Of a stretch of 64,000 nucleotides of DNA, positions 25,400 through 32,723 are shown one piece after another (position 1 is the first letter of the stretch; each line of letters opens with the position of its first letter). A model generated the notes under the pieces. It searched no databases. It saw only the letters and a list, made by a program, of their open reading frames with translations, and was not told the DNA's origin. Source of the stretch: Phytomonospora sp040655735 (GTDB taxonomy: Bacteria > Actinomycetota > Actinomycetes > Mycobacteriales > Micromonosporaceae); NCBI RefSeq assembly GCF_040655735.1, contig NZ_JBFAKK010000011.1, positions 186,001-250,000 on the forward strand, read 5' to 3'. The position numbers were made by a program, and so were the translations under genes.

Positions 25400-26254
25400 A
25401 TGAGCCATGCCATCGGCGTGAACACGTGGGTCTGGACGTCGCCCCTCACCGACGACCGTCTCGCCGAGCTCGCACCGATGGTGCGCGACCGGGGTTTCGA
25501 CCTCATCGAGCTGCCCGTCGAGGCGCCCGGTGACTGGAACCCCGGCCGCGCGGCCCGACTGCTCGCCGACCTGGGCCTGTCCGCCAGCGTGGTGCTGGTG
25601 ATGGGCCCGGGTCGTGAGCTGGTCGGGGCGTCCGCCGAGGTCGTGTCGTCCACACAGGACTATCTGCGGCACGTCGTCGACGTCGCCGCCGAGGTCGGCA
25701 GTCCCGTCATCGCCGGTCCCGCGTACACCTCGGTGGGGCGTACCTGGCGCATGTCGGACGCCGAACGCGAGGCCGCCTACGCCGAACTCCGCGACGGCCT
25801 CGGGCCCGTCGTCGAGCACGCGCTGGCGGCCGGCGTGACGGTGGCGATCGAGCCGCTGAACCGCTACGAGACCTCCCTGATCAACACCGTCGAACAGGGC
25901 CTCGACGCCCTCGACGGCCTCCCCGAAGAGGGCTGCGGCCTGGCCCTCGACGTCTACCACATGAACATCGAGGAGCGGAACATCGCCGAGGCGATCCGCT
26001 TCGCCGAGGACCGCGTCGCCCACGTCCAGGTCTGCGCCAACGACCGGGGCGCGCCTGGCGCCGACCACCTCGACTGGAAGTCGATCCTCGGCGCGCTCGC
26101 CGAGATCGCCTACACCGGGCCGTTGGTGATCGAGTCCTTCACGGGCGAGAACGCCACGATCGCGACCGCCGCGTCGATCTGGCGGCCGCTCGCCGAGACA
26201 CAGGACGCCCTCGCCGTCGACGGGCTGGAGTTCCTGCGCGGGCTGACTTCCTAA
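25400..26254 (+). CDS. Sugar phosphate isomerase/epimerase (D-tagatose/allulose 3-epimerase-like TIM barrel)
   Basis: 284 residues, beginning one base after the binding-protein stop. It has the AP-endonuclease-2-like TIM-barrel pattern: GVNTWVWTSPLTDDRL at the start, VAIEPLNRYETSLINT (first metal-binding Glu), LALDVYHMNIEE (Asp/His), VHVQVCANDRGAPG, and YTGPLVIESF with the second Glu. This layout is typical of ketose 3-epimerases, which need Mn2+ or Co2+. Position as last operon gene suggests conversion of the imported sugar or the keto product of the dehydrogenase. A terminator follows. Confidence 0.88.
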   Translation: MSHAIGVNTWVWTSPLTDDRLAELAPMVRDRGFDLIELPVEAPGDWNPGRAARLLADLGLSASVVLVMGPGRELVGASAEVVSSTQDYLRHVVDVAAEVGSPVIAGPAYTSVGRTWRMSDAEREAAYAELRDGLGPVVEHALAAGVTVAIEPLNRYETSLINTVEQGLDALDGLPEEGCGLALDVYHMNIEERNIAEAIRFAEDRVAHVQVCANDRGAPGADHLDWKSILGALAEIAYTGPLVIESFTGENATIATAASIWRPLAETQDALAVDGLEFLRGLTS

Positions 26255-26255
26255 G

Positions 26256-26294
26256 GCGTGTCCGGTGGGCCACTGTGGGGCTCACCGGACACGC
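26256..26294 (+). terminator. Hairpin terminator of the sugar operon
   Basis: Perfect 12-bp stem GCGTGTCCGGTG / CACCGGACACGC starting immediately after the epimerase stop codon. Confidence 0.85.
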
Positions 26295-26618
26295 ACTGGG
26301 GCCGGGGCGGTCGGCTGGGGCCGTCCTCCGACCGCCCCGGCGTCGGCGCCACGACGGGACCTCGCCGGTGAATGCGGCGGTGTCCCGAGTGAAGATCCTG
26401 GCGGTCCCGGAGTGCGAGGCTATGCGGCCGCACCGATCCGGCGCGCCCCCGACGCGCGGCAGCGGCCCCGATTCGCCCGCCCGCCGTGGTGATCGTGCGC
26501 GTCCGGGCGGTACGCGATGCCCCCGAGGTTTCCCCACCGTGCGAACTCCGGGAGCCGGCGCCCCGGATGCTCGGACGAGCGATCCGGGCGCGGGCCCGGG
26601 CGAGATGGGAGCGGACGG
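26295..26618. other. Intergenic stretch, no gene recognised
   Basis: Frames here are arginine/proline-rich artefacts of high GC. I see no terminator, repeat or clear promoter between the sugar-operon terminator and the small secreted peptide gene, which must have its promoter within it. Confidence 0.5.
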
Positions 26619-26840
26619 ATGTCGAAGTCCACGAAGGCCGCGGTACGCCGGCCGGCGCCATTCGCGGCGGCGGTCCTGTCGGCCGCCTTGGCGGTCGGCG
26701 CACTGACCGGGGCCGTCGCGGCCGCCGACGACGGTGACCCGCGCGGCAACAGCGGCGGTGGGGGCGACCCCACGGGGATCGCCGCCGACGACGGCGATCC
26801 CGGCGGCGTCAGCGGAAGTGGGGGAGACCCCACGGGCTGA
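26619..26840 (+). CDS. Tiny secreted peptide with two Asp/Gly repeats
   Basis: 73 residues from the ATG at 26619 with GGGAGCGGAC upstream. An N-terminal basic stretch and a clear signal peptide (FAAAVLSAALAVGALTGAVAAA) lead into a mature part made only of two near-identical 19-20-residue repeats: ADDGDPRGNSGGGGDPTG and ADDGDPGGVSGSGGDPTG. There are no cysteines. No family is recognised. The repeated acidic peptides could bind divalent cations, act as a structural coat, or be processed into signalling peptides. It is a single-gene unit ending at a strong convergent terminator. Confidence 0.65.
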   Translation: MSKSTKAAVRRPAPFAAAVLSAALAVGALTGAVAAADDGDPRGNSGGGGDPTGIAADDGDPGGVSGSGGDPTG

Positions 26841-26847
26841 GGTTCGT

Positions 26848-26875
26848 TTCCGGCGGGACGGGTGTCCCGCCGGAA
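26848..26875. terminator. Bidirectional hairpin terminator
   Basis: Perfect 12-bp stem TTCCGGCGGGAC / GTCCCGCCGGAA with loop GGGT between convergent genes. Confidence 0.85.
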
Positions 26876-26882
26876 TCGAGGG

Positions 26883-27878
26883 TCAGGTGGGGTGTTCGGC
26901 GCTGCGGTGGTCGTGAACCCGTTGGGCCGCAGCCGATCCCGGCCCCAGCAGCGCCAGGAGCCGCTCCGCCGCCGCCTTGCGGGTGTCTTCCGGCCAGGCC
27001 GGCAGCGCGGGGACATGGAAGTGCAGGTCGTCGAGGATCCGTGACACGAGCCCGTGATCCTCGACTGGCAGTACGGCGCGGGCCTCGGCGAAGGCGGTGT
27101 AGGCCGCGATCGCGCCGGGGTAGCGCAGCAGCGCGCCTCGTCCGCGGTCCTGTCGCGGCATTGCCAGCAGCCGGTACGCGGCATGCCGGACGAGGCCGAC
27201 GTCGTCGCCGCCATCACGCAAGGCCGCGGGCAGGTCCACCGCCTCGCTCACGGCCATGGCGTTGTCCCGGCTTCGGTCGTCAGGCCCGGTGAGGCCGTGC
27301 CGCAGCAGCCAGGCCACGGCGGCGTTCCTCGACAGGTGCTGGGTGAGGTTTCCGGCGATCCACATCAGGTCGCCGACCGGCTCGGGCATCGCCGCCAGAA
27401 CTCGGACCGCCGCGGCGCCCACCGCCCCCGGGTACAGCGCCAGGTGCCGCAGCACCTCGGCGTCCGGAGGCCCGGCGCGCCCTTCCAGCAGTGCGAGCCC
27501 GACCATGAGCGGGACGCGGTTGGAGGCGTAACGGGCCAGCCGGCGCCCGACCTCGGCCAGCCGCTCGTCGGCGGCGGCGAACTTCCGCCCGGCCGGCAGC
27601 GGGCCTCGGTCGTGGATGAGGTCCAGTTTGGACAGCCGTGCGTGCAGGAAACGCGGTGAGCGTTCCGGCAGGGTGAGGTATCGCTCGATCTCGGCGACGA
27701 TGCGCGGTTCGCGCTCCCCGGCGGGGACCCGTTCGCGGGTCTGCCGGTCGTTCTCGGCGCGGTCGGGAAGCGCGGGCCGCAACGCCCCCTCGCGGTGCTC
27801 GGCGAGTCGCCGGACCGCGTTCTCGTAGACGGACGGCGTACGGACTCCGAGCGCACCGCGCTCGTTCGGCGAGTCCAT
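26883..27878 (-). CDS. Helical protein of unknown function
   Basis: 331 residues from the ATG at 27878; an in-frame ATG at 27926 would add 16 residues. There is no signal peptide or TM segment. The body is almost entirely helical with regularly spaced Leu/Ala (RRLARYASNRVPLMVGLALLEG, YPGAVGAAAVRVLAAM, RHAAYRLLAM), reminiscent of HEAT-like repeats but without a convincing consensus. It is divergent from the ThuA gene. I do not recognise a family and assign no function. Confidence 0.65.
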   Translation of the reverse strand: MDSPNERGALGVRTPSVYENAVRRLAEHREGALRPALPDRAENDRQTRERVPAGEREPRIVAEIERYLTLPERSPRFLHARLSKLDLIHDRGPLPAGRKFAAADERLAEVGRRLARYASNRVPLMVGLALLEGRAGPPDAEVLRHLALYPGAVGAAAVRVLAAMPEPVGDLMWIAGNLTQHLSRNAAVAWLLRHGLTGPDDRSRDNAMAVSEAVDLPAALRDGGDDVGLVRHAAYRLLAMPRQDRGRGALLRYPGAIAAYTAFAEARAVLPVEDHGLVSRILDDLHFHVPALPAWPEDTRKAAAERLLALLGPGSAAAQRVHDHRSAEHPT

Positions 27879-27943
27879 CAGCGGGCGAAGTGCTCGATTC
27901 TGTTGGTCACGCCACAAGCGTGCCACACGCCCTCCACCACGCG

Positions 27944-27949
27944 TAGGCT
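27944..27949 (+). promoter_or_regulatory. -10 element of a probable leaderless promoter (ThuA gene)
   Basis: TAGGCT, 6 bases before the ATG at 27956. No ribosome site is present. Confidence 0.5.
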
Positions 27950-27955
27950 GCCCGG

Positions 27956-28606
27956 ATGCGCCTGCTGATCTTCTCCAAGACGACCGGTTTCCGCCACGAC
28001 TCCATCCCCACCGGGGTCGCCGCCGTCGAGTCGCTCGCCGCCGCAGGCGGCTACACCGCCGACGCCACCGAGGACTCCGCCGCCTTCACGGCCGACAACC
28101 TCGCGCGTTACGCCGCCGTGGTGTTCCTGTCCACCTCCGGGCAGGTCTTCGACGACGCCCAGCGCGCCGCCCTGAAGGACTACGTCGAAGGCGGCGGCGG
28201 CTACGTCGGCATCCACGCCGCCTCGACCACCGAGTACGACTGGCCCTGGTACGGCGAACTCGTCGGCGCCCGCTTCACCCGCCACCCGCGACCGCAGCAG
28301 GGCGTGATCCACGTCGAGGACACCGGCCACGCCTCCACCGCGCACCTGCCGGAGCCGTGGGCGCGCTTCGACGAGTGGTACGAGTTCTCCCAGAACCCGC
28401 GCGGCCGCGTCAACGTCCTGCTCACCGTCGACGAGGGCAGCTACGAGGGCGCCGAGATGGGCGCCGACCACCCCCTCGCCTGGTACCACGAGCTCGGTCG
28501 CGGCAGGGCCTTCTACACCGCCCTCGGCCACACCGACGAGTCCTTCGCCGAACCGGCCTTCCTCGACCACGTCCTCGGTGGGATCCGCTACGCCACCGGC
28601 GCCTAG
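27956..28606 (+). CDS. ThuA-domain (trehalose-utilisation type, class I amidotransferase-like) protein
   Basis: 216 residues, a complete ThuA domain: LLIFSKTTGFRHDSI at the N-terminus, VVFLSTSGQVFDDAQRAAL, GGGGYVGIHAASTTEYDW and, near the end, PLAWYHELGRGRAFYTALGHTDE. ThuA-like proteins occur in sugar catabolism and are related to glutamine amidotransferases but lack the catalytic cysteine. The biochemical role is not settled. It has no signal peptide, unlike the large secreted ThuA fusions of some actinomycetes. The Nei-type gene converges 1 base downstream. Confidence 0.9.
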   Translation: MRLLIFSKTTGFRHDSIPTGVAAVESLAAAGGYTADATEDSAAFTADNLARYAAVVFLSTSGQVFDDAQRAALKDYVEGGGGYVGIHAASTTEYDWPWYGELVGARFTRHPRPQQGVIHVEDTGHASTAHLPEPWARFDEWYEFSQNPRGRVNVLLTVDEGSYEGAEMGADHPLAWYHELGRGRAFYTALGHTDESFAEPAFLDHVLGGIRYATGA

Positions 28607-28607
28607 G

Positions 28608-29417
28608 TCAGTCCGCCTGGCACACCGAGCACCAGAACAGGTTGCGCCCGGCCATGACCGCCTGCGACACCGGCGTCCCGCACACGTGGCACGGCATCGA
28701 CGCCCGCCGGTAGACGTACACCTCACCGCCGTGGTCGTCGACCCGCGGCGCGCGCTCCATCGCCTCCGGCGAATGCTCCTCGCGCACGGTGTCGATCCGC
28801 TTGGCCTCCACGCCGAGCCGCATCAGCGCGACCAGGTCGGCCCAGATCGCGTCCCACTCGGCGCGCGTGACGGCCCGGCCTTCCCGGTAGGGGTCGATCC
28901 CGTGCCGGAACAGCACTTCGGCGCGGTAGATGTTGCCGGCACCGGCCACGACCTCCTGGTTCATCAGCAACGCGGCGATGCTGGTCCTCGACTTCGAGAT
29001 CCGCCGCCACGCCCGCTCGGGGTCGGCGTCGGCCCGCAGCGGGTCCGGGCCGAGCCGGTCGAGGACCGCCGCGCGCTCGCCCTCGCCGATCAGCTCGCAG
29101 GCCGCCGGCCCGCGCAGGTCGGCGAACCAGTCGACGTTGGCCACCCGCAGCCGCACCTGCCCGACCGCCTCGCCGCCGCGTCCGGGCGTGAAGGCGACCT
29201 TCCCGTACAGCCCCAGGTGCACCCGCACCCATCCGCGCGGCCCGAACCCGAGGAACAGGTGCTTGCCGTAGGCCTCGGCGTCCTGCATCTCCCGGCGGTC
29301 GAGGAGCTTGGCGCTCTCCGCGAAACGGCCCTGCGGGCTGGTCACGCGGGCCTTGCGTCCCGCGAAGCGCTCGGTGTAGGTCCCGGCCAGGCGGTGGATG
29401 ATGTGGCCCTCGGGCAT
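28608..29417 (-). CDS. Endonuclease VIII-like DNA glycosylase (Fpg/Nei family)
   Basis: 269 residues from the ATG at 29417. The start MPEGHIIHRLA gives the mature catalytic Pro-Glu N-terminus typical of Nei enzymes, so the upstream ATG at 29453 is unlikely. Helix-two-turn-helix region: SIAALLMNQEVVAGAGNIYRAEVLF. The C-terminal zinc finger is CHVC ... CSVC. These enzymes remove oxidised pyrimidines from DNA and cleave the abasic site by beta/delta elimination. It matches mycobacterial Nei2 in length and motifs. It stands alone, convergent with the ThuA gene. Confidence 0.93.
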   Translation of the reverse strand: MPEGHIIHRLAGTYTERFAGRKARVTSPQGRFAESAKLLDRREMQDAEAYGKHLFLGFGPRGWVRVHLGLYGKVAFTPGRGGEAVGQVRLRVANVDWFADLRGPAACELIGEGERAAVLDRLGPDPLRADADPERAWRRISKSRTSIAALLMNQEVVAGAGNIYRAEVLFRHGIDPYREGRAVTRAEWDAIWADLVALMRLGVEAKRIDTVREEHSPEAMERAPRVDDHGGEVYVYRRASMPCHVCGTPVSQAVMAGRNLFWCSVCQAD

Positions 29418-29545
29418 GGCGGCTCCCGTTCGTGCGGTTGGGGGTACCCCCATCCTGCCCGCAGCGGAACAGGGCGGCGCCCGTGGCCCGGAACGACTAG
29501 GTTTCGGAGTCTGTGAACACGGCGTCTCACCCCTGGAGTTCCTCC

Positions 29546-32500
29546 ATGTCGAGCCCTTATCCCCGTTTTCCGACGATTCACGGCGACACGATCGTCTTCA
29601 CCGCCCAGGACGACCTGTGGACCGTCCCCGTCGAGGGCGGCCGCGCGACGCGGCTCACCAACGGCGCCGCCGCGGCCCTGCCCTCCTTCTCTCCCGACGG
29701 GACGAGGCTCGCCTACATCAGCGCCGCCCACGGCGCCCCGGAGCTGCACGTCCTCGACCTCGCCTCGGGCCGGACGCGGCAGCTCACCTGGCAGGGCGCG
29801 CCGATCCTGACGACCGCTTGGTCCCCCGACGGCCGCTTCGTCCGCTACGCCTCGGCCGCCGGGTCGGTGCGCGAACCGCTGCTGTGGGAGGCACCGGCCG
29901 ACGGGGGCTCGCCCCGGCGGCGGCCGGAGGTCTCCGGCGCGACGGTCGCCTCGGCCGAGGGTGGCCCGTCCCTGGTCTTTCGCAACTGGGCCGACCCGGC
30001 GCACTGGAAGCGGTACCGGGGCGGCACCCAGGGCGCGATCTGGTGGGACGAGCACGGGACGGGCGAGTACCGGCGGATCCTCACCGAGCTCAACGGGAAC
30101 CTGACCGCTCCCCGCATCGCCCTCGGCAGGCTGTTCTTCATCTCCGACCACGAGGGCGTCGGCAACGTCTACAGCGTGGCCTTCGACACCACCGACCTGC
30201 GGCGCCACAGCGACCACGACGTCTTCTACGCCCGCAACCTCGGCTCCTCCGACGGTGAACGGCTCGTCTACCACGCCGCCGCCGAGCTGTACCTGCTCGA
30301 CTCCGCCGACGCCGACTCGCGGCCCCGCCGCGTCGAGGTGAGCGTCGAGACCCCGCATGCCGCACTGGCCGAGACCTTCGTGCCCGCCGCCCCGTTCACC
30401 CAGACGGCGGCGCTGTCGCCGGACGGCTCCCGGGTCGCGATCACCGCCCGCGGCAAGGCTTTCAGCCTCGACGTCGGCAAGGGTCCGGTCCGCCGCCACG
30501 GCGATCCCGGCCTGACCCGCTACCGCCTGCTGAAGTACCTCGACGGCGAGCGCCTGGTGGGCCTCGCCTCCGACGACGGCCCCGAGGAGCGGCTCGTCGT
30601 CCTGGACGGCGAGGGTGAGCGCCGTTTCGACCTCGATCTCGGTGCGGTCCTGGAGTTCGCGGTGGCCCCGGGCGGGGGCGCGGTCGCCGTGGTCAACCAG
30701 CGCTACGAGCTGATCCACGTCGACCTCGCCGAGGGCACCTCGCGTGTCCTCGACCGGGGCGACGACGGCGCCCTGCTCGACGCCGTCTACTCGCCCGACG
30801 GCTCCTGGATCGCCTACCGCTTCCCGGAGGAGGGCACCGATCCCGAAGGGGAGGGCCGGGCGAGTCTGCGACTGGTCAATGTGGACAGCGGGGAGTGCGC
30901 GGCGGTCGCCGAGCGCGTCCTGCACGACTTCCGGCCGTCCTTCGACCCCGAGGGCAACTACCTGTACTTCGTCGGCTTCCGCGACTTCGACGGCGTCTAC
31001 GACGCGACGCACCTGGATCTGGCCTTCCTGAAGGGATCGCGGCCCTACGCCGTCGAGCTGCGGCCCGGTCTCGGCTCCCCCTTCGAGGACGGTGAGCGCG
31101 AAGGCGAGGGTGTGGTGCTCGACGGGATCACCCGTCGCATCCATCGCTTCGATGTCCCCGACGGCCGCTACAAGCGCGTTGTGGGGCTTCCCGGACGCCG
31201 GGCATTGCTGCTGTCGGGCGTGTCCAGCGGGCAGCTCGACCGGCGGCAGCCGCTGGGGAAGGTCACCGACACCCTGGAGGTCTTCGACTTCTCCACGGCG
31301 CAGACGACCCGGATCGCCGGCGACGTCGCCGACGTGTGGCTGTCGGCCGACCTGTCGACCATGATCTACCGCAGCGGTGACAGCTGGCGGGTGCTTCCTG
31401 CCGGGCGGGCGCCCGACGGCGACGAGGGCCGCCTCGACCTCGACCGCGTCAAGGTCCGCGTGCGTCCGGCCGAGGAGTGGCGCCAGATCCTGCGCGAGGC
31501 CTGGCGGGCGCAGCGCGACCATTTCTGGACCGCCGACATGTCCGGCATCGACTGGGATGACGCCTGGGCGCGATACGAGCCGCTGCTGTCCACTGTGGCC
31601 AGCCGACGTGAACTCGCCGACCTGCTCCTCGACCTGCAGGGCGAACTGGGCACCTCCCACACCTACCACGAGTTCGTCCCGCCGGTGCCCTCCGACCGCC
31701 GATCGACGGGCCTGCTCGGTGCCGACCTCGTCCTCGACGAGGGCACCGGGACCTGGCGTGTCACGGCGCTGATCGAGGGCGACCGCTGGAACCCGGAGGC
31801 CACCTCGCCGCTGCACCTCGCCGGGATCGCCGAGGACGAGGAGATCCTCGCCGTCAACGGGCGCGAGGTCGACCCGCGCACCGGGCCGGGCCCGGAGCTG
31901 GTCAACCAGGCCGGATCCCCGGTCGAGCTGACCGTCCGCGGCTCCGGCGGGCAGGTCCGCACGGTGACGGTCACCCCGATCGGCGACGAGTACGCCGGCC
32001 GCTACCGCGACTGGGTCGCGCTCAACCGGGCGAAGGTCCACGAGGCCACCGGAGGCCGTGTCGGCTACGTGCACTCGCCGGGCATGATGACCGCCGGGTA
32101 CGGCGAGTTCATGCGCTCCTACCTGGCCGAGTACGGCCGGGAGGCGCTGATCGTCGACGCCCGCAACAACTCCGGCGGCCATCTCTCGCCGCTGGTGCTG
32201 GAGAAGCTCGTGCGCCGCCGCATCGGTCAGGTCCACTGGCGTCCCGGCCGGACGCAGCCCTACCCGCTGGAGTCGCCGCGCGGGCCGCTGGTCGGTCTGG
32301 TCAACGAGTACTGCGGCTCCGACGGCGACATGTTCGCCCAGGGGTTTCGGATGTTCGGGCTCGGGCCGCTCGTCGGCACGCGGACCTGGGGAGGGGTCAT
32401 CGGCGGGCTTCGCAAACAGTTGTTCGCCGACAACTCCAACACTTTCCAGCCGATGATGGCCATCTCCTTCGACGACGTCTCGTGGGGCGTGGAGAACTAC

Positions 32501-32680
32501 GGCGTCGACCCCGACGTCCACGTCGAGCGGTCCCCGCAGGACTACGCCGCCGGGCGTGATCCGCAGCTGGACACCGCGATCGAGCTGGCGCTGACCGAGC
32601 TGGACAAGCGTCCGGCGCACGAGCACCGGGCGGCGCCGAAGCCGAACCTGGCGCGGCCGGCGCTCCCGCCGCGACCGTGA
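29546..32680 (+). CDS. Tricorn protease (S41 family)
   Basis: 1044 residues from the ATG at 29546, with GGAG 7 bases upstream; a GTG at 29513 would add 11 residues. Order: N-terminal beta-propeller repeats with DGTRLAYISA-like blades (about 1-330), a second propeller (about 330-640), a helical domain, a PDZ domain (about 750-810, AEDEEILAVNGREV), and the catalytic S41 domain with VDARNNSGGH (about 870) and NEYCGSDGDMFAQ (about 920, Ser nucleophile). Tricorn degrades peptides of 6-12 residues released by the proteasome. It is a cytoplasmic giant assembly. It faces a prolyl oligopeptidase gene. Confidence 0.93.
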   Translation: MSSPYPRFPTIHGDTIVFTAQDDLWTVPVEGGRATRLTNGAAAALPSFSPDGTRLAYISAAHGAPELHVLDLASGRTRQLTWQGAPILTTAWSPDGRFVRYASAAGSVREPLLWEAPADGGSPRRRPEVSGATVASAEGGPSLVFRNWADPAHWKRYRGGTQGAIWWDEHGTGEYRRILTELNGNLTAPRIALGRLFFISDHEGVGNVYSVAFDTTDLRRHSDHDVFYARNLGSSDGERLVYHAAAELYLLDSADADSRPRRVEVSVETPHAALAETFVPAAPFTQTAALSPDGSRVAITARGKAFSLDVGKGPVRRHGDPGLTRYRLLKYLDGERLVGLASDDGPEERLVVLDGEGERRFDLDLGAVLEFAVAPGGGAVAVVNQRYELIHVDLAEGTSRVLDRGDDGALLDAVYSPDGSWIAYRFPEEGTDPEGEGRASLRLVNVDSGECAAVAERVLHDFRPSFDPEGNYLYFVGFRDFDGVYDATHLDLAFLKGSRPYAVELRPGLGSPFEDGEREGEGVVLDGITRRIHRFDVPDGRYKRVVGLPGRRALLLSGVSSGQLDRRQPLGKVTDTLEVFDFSTAQTTRIAGDVADVWLSADLSTMIYRSGDSWRVLPAGRAPDGDEGRLDLDRVKVRVRPAEEWRQILREAWRAQRDHFWTADMSGIDWDDAWARYEPLLSTVASRRELADLLLDLQGELGTSHTYHEFVPPVPSDRRSTGLLGADLVLDEGTGTWRVTALIEGDRWNPEATSPLHLAGIAEDEEILAVNGREVDPRTGPGPELVNQAGSPVELTVRGSGGQVRTVTVTPIGDEYAGRYRDWVALNRAKVHEATGGRVGYVHSPGMMTAGYGEFMRSYLAEYGREALIVDARNNSGGHLSPLVLEKLVRRRIGQVHWRPGRTQPYPLESPRGPLVGLVNEYCGSDGDMFAQGFRMFGLGPLVGTRTWGGVIGGLRKQLFADNSNTFQPMMAISFDDVSWGVENYGVDPDVHVERSPQDYAAGRDPQLDTAIELALTELDKRPAHEHRAAPKPNLARPALPPRP

Positions 32681-32686
32681 CCCGAT

Positions 32687-32721
32687 GCCCGGCGACCGTC
32701 CATGAGGGATGGTCGCCGGGC
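32687..32721. terminator. Bidirectional hairpin terminator
   Basis: 15-bp stem GCCCGGCGACCGTCC / GGATGGTCGCCGGGC with one G-T pair, between two convergent peptidase genes. Confidence 0.85.
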
Positions 32722-32723
32722 CC

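Noticed and set aside
29342..32626. 1094-residue minus-strand frame
   Set aside because: Shadow of the tricorn protease gene; composition is a mirror of GC-rich codons and no domain is recognisable.
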